A stretch of 16,599 nt of DNA, taken from the NCBI GenBank assembly GCA_964642165.1, contig CAZXOC010000162.1, positions 1-16,599 on the forward strand, written 5' to 3'. The stretch comes from CAYRVX01 sp964642165. GTDB lineage: Bacteria; Planctomycetota; Phycisphaerae; SM23-33. The notes under the pieces were generated by a model that worked only from the letters and a program-made list of their open reading frames with translations, searched no databases and was not told the origin of the DNA. The translations under genes were made by a program, and so were the position numbers. Every line of letters begins with the position of its first letter. Positions within the stretch are counted from its first letter, which is position 1. Shown here one piece after another: positions 1 to 5,329 of this stretch.

Positions 1-2
1 TC

Positions 3-152
3 AACGGTGGCCACCAGGGCCTCGCCGTGGGAACGGCCGCGGCGCTGTGCAAGAAACACGACGCTACGCCGCGCGAGGTCTACAAGAAGCACATCAAGGA
101 GCTGCAAACGCTCATCGCGCAGGAGCACCGGTCCACAAGAGACGACCGATAG
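3..152 (+). CDS. FAD-dependent oxidoreductase, C-terminal end (partial)
   Basis: This is the last 49 codons of a gene that begins left of the window; it ends with TAG at 150-152. The reading frame starting at base 3 gives a tail with GHQGLAVGTAAALCKKH followed by ATPREVYKKHIKELQ. That Gly/Ala-rich helix (GxAxGTAAALC) followed by a TPRE-x-Y-x-x-H-I-x-x-LQ segment is, from memory of the family, the usual C-terminus of planctomycete FAD-dependent oxidoreductases (FAD_oxidored / xanthan lyase-associated group), where the Gly-rich turn helps close the FAD site. Members often sit in polysaccharide-use clusters beside sulfatases, which fits the sulfatase that follows. The substrate cannot be told from this fragment. 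The other two frames across this stretch give arginine-rich strings without family resemblance, so I read them as shadows. Confidence 0.72.
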   Translation, partial: NGGHQGLAVGTAAALCKKHDATPREVYKKHIKELQTLIAQEHRSTRDDR

Positions 153-201
153 GATCGGCGGGTCTGGATCCAAGTCGGCTTGGAACGATAAGAGACAATG
201 G

Positions 202-453
202 ATGGCCTATCAATGCATCCGCAGGGAGCTCCCTCCCAACCGTCAAGGGCACACCCGTGCCGATGGTGAAGCGGCACCCATCGCAGGCCGGAGCCAGAGA
301 GTTATCGCTCTCCTGCTTGTGCCCGTCATCTGCCTCGGCCGTGCGGCGGAGTGCGGAGCGAGCGATCAGGTGGATGCGAACCTGAATGTCTTCCCGGACT
401 CCGAGGTGCCCACGTTCTACGGGAAGAAGAGCGACGTCAGGAGACGAGCGTGA
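202..453 (+). CDS. Doubtful short ORF upstream of the sulfatase, possible secreted peptide or gene remnant
   Basis: I do not recognise this 83-codon frame. It starts at an ATG with only a weak purine stretch upstream, so the true start may be further in. A hydrophobic run (VIALLLVPVICLG, about residues 32-44) follows an arginine and looks like a signal peptide or membrane segment; the rest (DQVDANLNVFPDSEVPTFYG) reads like ordinary soluble protein. In the second half nearly all third codon positions are G or C, better than in the competing frames, which is the main argument for coding. Its TGA (451-453) overlaps the GTG start (450) of the sulfatase as GTGA, an arrangement typical of translational coupling. 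It could equally be the stump of a decayed gene; no function is proposed. Confidence 0.3.
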   Translation: MAYQCIRRELPPNRQGHTRADGEAAPIAGRSQRVIALLLVPVICLGRAAECGASDQVDANLNVFPDSEVPTFYGKKSDVRRRA

Positions 454-1808
454 CGGAACCGCAGACAGCGCGGGCGAACATCCTTGTCGTACTCGCCGAT
501 GACTGGGGCTACGGCGACCTCGGCTGCTACGGCAATGAAGACATCCGGACCCCATGCCTGGACAGGTTCGCGGAACAGGGCACGCGATACACCCGCTTCT
601 ATGTGACAAGCTGCGTCTGCTCCCCGAGTCGCTGCAGTTTCATCGCCGGCCACTACCCCGGGCGGTGGCAGGTTCATGCGCACTTTGCACGGTACGACGC
701 CAACGCACAACGGCACATGCCGAACTGGCTGGACATCGAGGCCCCATCGCTCCCGCGCCTGATGCAGGAGAAGGGATACAGGACAGCGCATTACGGCAAG
801 TGGCACTTGGGGGGCGGAGGAGGAATCCACGGTCATCCCGATGCACCGTTCGTCAGGGAGTACGGCTACGACGACACACGGACCTGGAACGGCAACGGGC
901 CCACGTGGTATGGAACCACCCCGTGGCCCTTCACCCTCTACAATGATTCGGACACGGTGTGGGCGGCGAATTCGAGTCGCATGGCGGTCGATCACACCAT
1001 TGACTTCATCAAGCAAGACTCCCCGAAGCCGTTCTTCGTCAACCTGTGGCTCAAGGACCCCCATACGCCGCTGCACCCCACTGAGGAGCAGCGCGAGCCC
1101 TTCAAACACCTGCCCGAACCCAAGCAGACATACTACTCGGTGATCCACAACGCGGACAGGCAGATCGGCAGGCTGCTCGACGCGCTCGACGAACTGGGCG
1201 TCGCCGACAACACGCTCGTCATCTTCGCAAGCGACAACGGGCCCGAGGTCATCCGCGAGCACCTGGGAACCTGTGGATCGGTGCTCGGCCTCCGCGGCCG
1301 CAAGCACTGCCTGTTCGATGGCGGGATCCGAGTCCCGTTCATGGTCCGCTGGCCCGGGCATACTCCTGTGAGCAAGGTGTGCGACGATACGTGGATCTCC
1401 GCGGTCGACCTGGCGCCGACGTTCCTGGAAGTTGCCGGCATCCCCGTGCCGGTCGACTGGAACCCAGACGGTGTGAGTGCGCTGTCCGCATTGGAGGGTC
1501 GGGACTTCAAGCGAGGCATGCCCATGATGTGGGAATGGCGCAACGCCGACTGCACGGGCAACGATGAGTCGATCGCCGGGTGGCCGATGCTTGGCATACG
1601 GTTGGAGGAATTCATGCTGCTCGCCAACCCGGTCACCGGACAGCAGGCCCTGTACGACACCATGGCCGATGAGGGCCAGACCCGAAACCTGACGGCCGAC
1701 AAGCCGGACCTCGCGCGAGCCCTGGCCGGGCAGATCGAGGACTACAGCAGGTCCCTGCCCGGGTATCCAACGCGGCAGGGCGCGGTGATGGATGATGCGA
1801 ATGGATAG
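450..1808 (+). CDS. Sulfatase, cysteine-type (arylsulfatase family), no visible export signal
   Basis: A 452-residue member of the alkaline phosphatase-like sulfatase family, which hydrolyses sulfate esters, probably on a polysaccharide. The catalytic motif C-S-P-S-R is at residues 57-61; Cys57 would be converted to formylglycine by a maturase not in this window. Metal and active-site motifs are present: ADDWG at 16-20, GKWHLG at 116-121 and SDNG at 261-264, followed by the usual K-x-x-x-F-D-G-G-I-R-V-P segment. The consensus ending LTG after CxPSR is IAG here. I chose GTG at 450 because AGGAG (439-443) lies six bases upstream and the family's N-terminal strand (ANILVVLADD) begins nine residues in. 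With this start there is no signal peptide, and the upstream extension in frame does not supply one, which is unusual for this family. Third codon positions are less GC-rich than in pyk. The substrate is unknown. Confidence 0.9.
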   Translation: MTEPQTARANILVVLADDWGYGDLGCYGNEDIRTPCLDRFAEQGTRYTRFYVTSCVCSPSRCSFIAGHYPGRWQVHAHFARYDANAQRHMPNWLDIEAPSLPRLMQEKGYRTAHYGKWHLGGGGGIHGHPDAPFVREYGYDDTRTWNGNGPTWYGTTPWPFTLYNDSDTVWAANSSRMAVDHTIDFIKQDSPKPFFVNLWLKDPHTPLHPTEEQREPFKHLPEPKQTYYSVIHNADRQIGRLLDALDELGVADNTLVIFASDNGPEVIREHLGTCGSVLGLRGRKHCLFDGGIRVPFMVRWPGHTPVSKVCDDTWISAVDLAPTFLEVAGIPVPVDWNPDGVSALSALEGRDFKRGMPMMWEWRNADCTGNDESIAGWPMLGIRLEEFMLLANPVTGQQALYDTMADEGQTRNLTADKPDLARALAGQIEDYSRSLPGYPTRQGAVMDDANG

Positions 1809-1830
1809 AGGCTGCAGTTCATGCCGATTC

Positions 1831-1844
1831 CGGGGACATCATAC
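1831..1844 (+). repeat. Left arm of inverted repeat flanking the RAYT remnant
   Basis: CGGGGACATCATAC here matches the reverse complement of 2228-2241 at 13 of 14 positions, with 12 consecutive matches (CGGGGACATCAT). It lies 41 bases before the transposase remnant's start codon. Inverted repeats of this kind around a RAYT gene are expected of REP-type palindromic elements; the assignment to a REP family is inference. Confidence 0.6.
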
Positions 1845-1885
1845 AAAACTCTGGACATGCCGGCGCCGGGCGATAGGGTGGGGGC

Positions 1886-2222
1886 ATGGGACGAATGGCA
1901 CGCGTGGTCTGTCCCGGCCTGCCGCACCACCCGCCTTCGCCTCAAGGCTTCCGGCTTCGCCAAGGCTACGCCGGACAGGCCGGCGGGCAGGCGTCACGCA
2001 GCGGGCCGCGGCCGTGAGATCCCCTCGGCAAGCTCGGGGCCTGAGGTTGTCAAAGGCAGTCGAACGGGCAACCGGCGGCGGCCCGGGTCGCCGGCACGAG
2101 CGTACGGGCCGTCCCCGCTGGCCCCGAAGCCATTCGTTGAGCTGCCGGAGAAGATGCCGGGGCGCGCCTTGCTGCGCAGGAAGCGCGGGCCCAAGCCGAA
2201 GGCGGGGGGCCAGGAAACGTGA
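1886..2222 (+). pseudogene. REP-associated tyrosine transposase (RAYT, Y1_Tnp) remnant
   Basis: The start and the end of a RAYT protein are both readable, but the middle is gone. The N-terminus MGRMARVVCPGLPHH (1886-1930) is the family's typical opening. A 62-bp insertion (1931-1992) follows, and then the expected next words VTQR appear in another frame at 1993-2004. The C-terminus is seen as RTGRP at 2101-2115 and, after a frame change, FVELPEKMPGRALLRRKRG with a final GPKPKAGGQET up to TGA at 2220-2222; the family consensus is close to TGRPLG-x-x-x-FVExLE-x-x-x-GR-x-L-R-x-x-x-x-GRKPK. The HUH metal-binding motif and the catalytic tyrosine would lie between these ends, where only about 100 bp remain of an expected several hundred. 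It therefore cannot be active. Intact RAYTs mobilise REP palindromes through single-stranded DNA. Confidence 0.68.
1931..1992. repeat. 62-bp insert inside the RAYT remnant, with internal direct repeats
   Basis: This block separates HH from VTQR of the transposase remnant, a point where intact proteins have no spacer, so it is an insertion. Inside, CTTCGCC occurs at 1935-1941 and 1955-1961, each followed by AAGGCT (1944-1949, 1962-1967). It ends in a GC-rich GCCGGACAGGCCGGCGGGCAG-like tract. Its make-up resembles short dispersed repeats common in uncultured bacterial genomes; that resemblance is from memory, and copy number needs the whole genome. Confidence 0.45.
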
Positions 2223-2227
2223 GTCTC

Positions 2228-2241
2228 GCATGATGTCCCCG
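2228..2241 (-). repeat. Right arm of inverted repeat flanking the RAYT remnant
   Basis: GCATGATGTCCCCG is the inverted partner of 1831-1844 (13 of 14 matching). It begins five bases after the remnant's stop codon, so the two arms bracket a unit of about 411 bp (1831-2241). The arms agree with the transposase ends in placing the boundaries of the former element. Confidence 0.6.
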
Positions 2242-2405
2242 TTTCTCCCCCACTCACCGGCAAGGCAGGGCTCTGTGTATTCCTGTATCCGGATGGGCTG
2301 CCACTTAACCTGGGGCCACTGGCATCTGTCCCTGGAGTCCGTTCGCTGCCGTCGTTGTGATCGATGCCGCGGCTCACAGCCGCTTGCGATAATCCCCCTT
2401 AATGC

Positions 2406-2433
2406 TTGACAAATCCAGATGCCGTGGTAGACT
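2406..2433 (+). promoter_or_regulatory. Sigma-70-type promoter for the PEP-CTERM gene
   Basis: A perfect -35 hexamer TTGACA (2406-2411) and a -10 hexamer TAGACT (2428-2433, four of six matching TATAAT, with the key first T, second A and last T kept) are separated by 16 bp. The sequence just upstream is A/T-richer than its surroundings. The expected transcript start is near 2440. The only plus-strand gene downstream is the PEP-CTERM protein at 2743, so transcription from here implies a leader of about 300 nt. A 6-bp hairpin (GCGGCT/AGCCGC, 2369-2383) lies just before the promoter. Confidence 0.62.
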
Positions 2434-2439
2434 CTCCGC

Positions 2440-2742
2440 AGTTTCGCGCTGCATCGCGGCATCAGATGGGCGTTGCGCTCTTGGGTGCCGCGATGACCCC
2501 AACGACGGACGAGACAGCCGGAGGGCGCGGAGGCCCCGGGACCGTCTGCCCCGATGAGCAGGAGACGCCCGCGCCATAGCCGTTCCGGGCAGCATCACGG
2601 CCCGCAAACGGCTCGATAGCCCTCCACCAAGCAGACAGAGCCCATGCCGATCTCGCGATCGGCAGTAGAATCGCCAGAAGGGCCGACGGCGGTCGCCGCC
2701 GGCAGGCCATCTGGGAGACCTCGGATCAGTTGGGAGACAATT
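2440..2742 (+). promoter_or_regulatory. Long leader rich in hairpins before the PEP-CTERM gene, possible structured RNA
   Basis: The stretch between the promoter and the start codon holds a series of inverted repeats in the order they would be transcribed. (1) CATCGCGGCA 2452-2461 pairs with TGCCGCGATG 2486-2495, ten perfect pairs, with a smaller GGGCG/CGCTC stem in its loop. (2) GGCGCGG 2524-2530 pairs with CCGCGCC 2569-2575. (3) AGCCGTT 2578-2584 pairs with AACGGCT 2607-2613, enclosing CGGGC 2586-2590 with GCCCG 2600-2604. (4) TGCCGAT 2645-2651 pairs with ATCGGCA 2658-2664. (5) A GGC-rich hairpin lies around 2688-2697. No T-tract follows any of them, so they are not ordinary terminators. 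I recognise no known riboswitch class. High GC raises the chance of random stems, but stems 1 and 3 are long. It could be a regulatory leader or a separate small RNA. Confidence 0.4.
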
Positions 2743-3486
2743 ATGAAACTCGCAGCAGAGACTTGCCTGGCGGTCGTGGCCGTTCTCGCCATGACGGCAA
2801 CCGGGGCACTGGCGCAGTATCATGAGGACTTCGATTCCTATCCCCCCGGGTCCCAGATTGTCGACCAGGCGGATTGGCTCTTGTGGGCTGACGACGCGAC
2901 CGACGCGAGCAACGGCGGCGCGCTCGTGAGCGGCACAATTTCCAGCAGTCCTGGCAACTCGCTACAGATCAGCGGCGTCGACACCGTCCCCGGCCTGAAC
3001 TCCGACGTGGTTTGGCAGTTCGGCCCGATTACCTCCGGCGTGTGGACCTTCACCGCGAACGTCTACATTCCCAACGATGCCGATCTTGGAGAACAGGACC
3101 TGTGCTGGATGGCCGTTCACCCCGGCGATCCTCCCGGCACGGGCATCGATTGGATCGGCGGCCCGATTATGGCGTTCCACCTGGATACCGGGTTGATCGA
3201 CGCCGGACCTGCGCAATTCGCCCGAGGCGTATGGAAGGAAGTCAAGATCGTAACGGACGTCGACAATCTGACGTACGATACGTTCTATGACGGCACCCCG
3301 CTCGTGGTAGGCGGCACCTGGGACGGTCCGAACCAGGTCGAGGCATTGGATTTATGGGCGAACAACGGTGGCACGGGTTGCTCGCCGATCTACTATGACG
3401 ATCTGAGTATGGTTCCCGAGCCGACCACGGTGGTCATGTTGCTGGGGCTTGGATTCGGTGCCTTGGTCCGCCGCCGTCGGCGGTAG
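2743..3486 (+). CDS. PEP-CTERM sorting domain-containing secreted protein
   Basis: A 247-residue exported protein. Residues 1-25 form a signal peptide (MKLAAETCLAVVAVLAM followed by a region ending ALAQ, cleavage probably after ALA). The body starts with YHEDFDSYPPGSQI and has the alternating aromatic/Gly strand pattern of a LamG-like jelly-roll, including IYYDDLSM near the end; this fold call is by appearance. The C-terminus is VPEPTTVVMLLGLGFGALV plus an arginine cluster, the classic PEP-CTERM tripartite signal that exosortase cleaves and processes for surface or matrix attachment. No exosortase is in the window. ATG at 2743 is chosen because GGGAG (2732-2736) lies six bases before it and the signal peptide starts there; an upstream in-frame ATG at 2644 would bury the signal peptide. 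The cargo role, such as binding or biofilm matrix, is unknown. Confidence 0.9.
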   Translation: MKLAAETCLAVVAVLAMTATGALAQYHEDFDSYPPGSQIVDQADWLLWADDATDASNGGALVSGTISSSPGNSLQISGVDTVPGLNSDVVWQFGPITSGVWTFTANVYIPNDADLGEQDLCWMAVHPGDPPGTGIDWIGGPIMAFHLDTGLIDAGPAQFARGVWKEVKIVTDVDNLTYDTFYDGTPLVVGGTWDGPNQVEALDLWANNGGTGCSPIYYDDLSMVPEPTTVVMLLGLGFGALVRRRRR

Positions 3487-3489
3487 CAC

Positions 3490-3503
3490 CCTCGCAAGCG
3501 AGG
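3490..3503 (+). terminator. Weak hairpin just after the PEP-CTERM gene
   Basis: CCTCGC-AA-GCGAGG is a perfect 14-bp palindromic hairpin four bases after the stop codon at 3486. No run of T follows, so it is at best a Rho-assisted or processing hairpin rather than a standard intrinsic terminator. Confidence 0.28.
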
Positions 3504-3861
3504 TGAGGCAAAGACATCGCAAGAAGGGCATCCGTCCGACGTTGGGCGGTCGATTGTGTCGGCGAGTTTCAGGGATGGAAACGTAGCCTGACCCCTCCGC
3601 CGCTCGCACGAACGGCCTTGATCGTCCATCCGCGACGCGGATCGAGCCACCGAAGCCACTTGCTGCCGGGCCAACTCGGGCCCGGAAGATCGCCGGTCAG
3701 GTACACCCCGCTGGGAGCCGTTCCGCGTCGCGCCGGGGTCCACGGCCGGCAACACCAACCACCGCCGCCGACCTGAGGCCGACGCGTGCTCGTCGAGATG
3801 ACACGCGAGCATGCCCTGCACGCCAAGCGCCGGGGAGCTTCCCTTGCGCGGCGGGGGGGCC
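3504..3861. other. Region without a convincing gene; hairpins and possible remnants
   Basis: No frame here has both a plausible start with a ribosome site and recognisable protein sequence. It contains two clean hairpins: ATCCGC-GAC-GCGGAT at 3628-3642, and CCGGGCC-AACTCG-GGCCCGG at 3666-3685. GGAAACGT near 3574-3585, followed by AGCCTGACCCC, shares eight bases with the end of the RAYT remnant near 2213, so it may be a scrap of the same element type. On the minus strand a short open frame (3826-3569) contains Trp-rich words (PSWPGSKWLRWLDPRRGWT) that could be a decayed protein, but I cannot name a family. Confidence 0.4.
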
Positions 3862-3867
3862 TACAAT
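3862..3867 (+). promoter_or_regulatory. Candidate -10 element placing the pyk start codon at the transcript start
   Basis: TACAAT (five of six matching TATAAT) ends seven bases before the pyk ATG at 3874, so transcription would start at or next to the start codon. A matching -35 is weak: CTTCCC around 3838-3843 is the best at suitable spacing. No good Shine-Dalgarno sequence lies before this ATG, only a run of G at 3854-3859 fifteen bases away, which is consistent with a leaderless transcript. Confidence 0.33.
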
Positions 3868-3873
3868 GCCCGG

Positions 3874-5292
3874 ATGATCATCCGGACGAAGATCGTGGCG
3901 ACGGTCGGGCCGGCCTGCGGCAGCGTGGAGGTGCTGCGGGACCTGGCGCGGGCGGGGGCGGACGTCTTTCGGATCAACTTCTCCCACGGCAGCGACGAGC
4001 AGCACGAGGAGTTCCTGCGCGACGTTCGGGCCGTCGAGGAGGAGATCGGCGAGCCGCTGGCGGTGATGGGGGACCTGTGCGGGCCGAAGATCCGCATCGG
4101 CGACATCACGGGCGGCGGGGTGCTGCTGGGCGAGGGGCAGGAGCTGGTCATCCAGCGCGAGCCGATCGAGGGCACGGTGGAGCGGGTCTCGACGACGCTG
4201 GGAGAGTTGGTCGACGCCGTCGACGTGGGGCAGATGATCCTGCTGGACGACGGCAGGCTCCGGCTGGAGGTGGCGGAGGCGGCCCCGCCCGAGCAGATCA
4301 CCTGCCGCGTCCTGCGCGGCGGGGTGCTGGCCAGCGGCAAGGGCGTGAACCTGCCGAACACGCCGCTTCGGCTGTCGGCGCTGACGGAGAAGGACCGCCG
4401 CGACGCGGCGTGGATCGCCGGGCGGGACTTCGACTACGTGGCGCTGTCGTTCGTGCGGTCGGCCGACGACGTCCGCGAGCTGCGCCTGCTGCTGGACCGC
4501 CAGGGCTGCGACGCCCGCATCGTCGCCAAGATCGAGAAGCCCCAGGCCCTGGAACACATCGAGGAGATCCTCGACGCCGCCGACGTCGTGATGGTCGCGC
4601 GGGGCGACCTGGGCGTGGAGATGGACCTCCCGGCCGTGCCCGTCGCCCAGAAACGCATCGCACGCCTCGCCCAGGCGGCGGGCAAGTGCTGCATCGTCGC
4701 CACGCAGATGCTCGAGACGATGACGCACGCGCCGACGCCGACGCGGGCGGAGGTCTCCGACGTGGCCAACGCCGTGCTGGACCACGGCGACGCCGTGATG
4801 CTGTCGGGCGAGACGGCGGTGGGGGAGTTCCCCGTGGCGGCCGTGCGGATGATGAACGAGATCGTGCGGGAGACGCAGGCGTACCACGACGAGACGGCCG
4901 AACCCGTGCGCCTGGAGTACGCCCCGGCGCGGACGGCGGCGGCGTTGGCGGCCGCGGTGCGAGAGGTCGTGGCGGTCGAGGACGTCGCGGCGGTGGCGGT
5001 CTACACGGCGACGGGCACGACGGCGCGCATGCTGGCCAAGAGCCGCCTGCCGTGCCCGATCCTCGCCTTCGCCGCGGACCGCCGCATCGTGCGGCGGATG
5101 TGCCTCTACTACGGCGTGGCGGCGCGGCGGGCGAAGGCCCCGGAGCACACGCGCGACGTGCTGACGCTGGCCGAGCAGTTCGCCCTGGAGCTGGGCGTGG
5201 CGAAGAAAGGCGACCGGCTCGTGGTGGTGAGCGGTCGGCCGATCGGCCAGGCCGGGGCCACCAACACGCTCGTCGTGCACGAGATCCCGTAG
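3874..5292 (+). CDS. pyk: Pyruvate kinase
   Basis: A 472-residue, full-length pyruvate kinase (usual bacterial length about 470-480). It transfers the phosphate of phosphoenolpyruvate to ADP, the last step of glycolysis, in the cytosol. The N-terminal barrel strand RTKIVATVGPACGS and FRINFSHG (32-39) are present; GPKIRIG (70-76) leads into the lid domain. The active-site segment KIEKPQA begins at Lys219, with the metal ligand Glu221, and ARGDLGVE (242-249) supplies the second metal ligand Asp245. ATQMLETM and LSGETAVGEFP follow. The C-terminal domain from about 345 holds the regulatory fold (AVYTATGTTARMLAKSRLPC to the end) and closes with TNTLVVHEI. I start at ATG 3874 because family homology begins there; the frame extends upstream, but that part is not pyruvate kinase-like. 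GC at third positions is near total (30 of the first 30 codons by hand count). A sulfatase follows 37 bp later. Confidence 0.95.
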   Translation: MIIRTKIVATVGPACGSVEVLRDLARAGADVFRINFSHGSDEQHEEFLRDVRAVEEEIGEPLAVMGDLCGPKIRIGDITGGGVLLGEGQELVIQREPIEGTVERVSTTLGELVDAVDVGQMILLDDGRLRLEVAEAAPPEQITCRVLRGGVLASGKGVNLPNTPLRLSALTEKDRRDAAWIAGRDFDYVALSFVRSADDVRELRLLLDRQGCDARIVAKIEKPQALEHIEEILDAADVVMVARGDLGVEMDLPAVPVAQKRIARLAQAAGKCCIVATQMLETMTHAPTPTRAEVSDVANAVLDHGDAVMLSGETAVGEFPVAAVRMMNEIVRETQAYHDETAEPVRLEYAPARTAAALAAAVREVVAVEDVAAVAVYTATGTTARMLAKSRLPCPILAFAADRRIVRRMCLYYGVAARRAKAPEHTRDVLTLAEQFALELGVAKKGDRLVVVSGRPIGQAGATNTLVVHEIP

Positions 5293-5329
5293 GGCGGCGG
5301 CCGGGCCCGTCGAGAAGGGAGAGAAGACC

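Noticed and set aside
2300..2742. A cobalamin or cyclic-di-GMP riboswitch in the PEP-CTERM leader
   Set aside because: Isolated words such as GCCACTG near 2319 and a GGGAGACCT-like end near 2714 are present, but the first lies before the promoter and the conserved core blocks of either class are missing.
2644..2742. An upstream ATG start at 2644 for the PEP-CTERM gene
   Set aside because: It would put 33 polar residues before the signal peptide, while the ATG at 2743 has a good ribosome site and begins the signal peptide directly.
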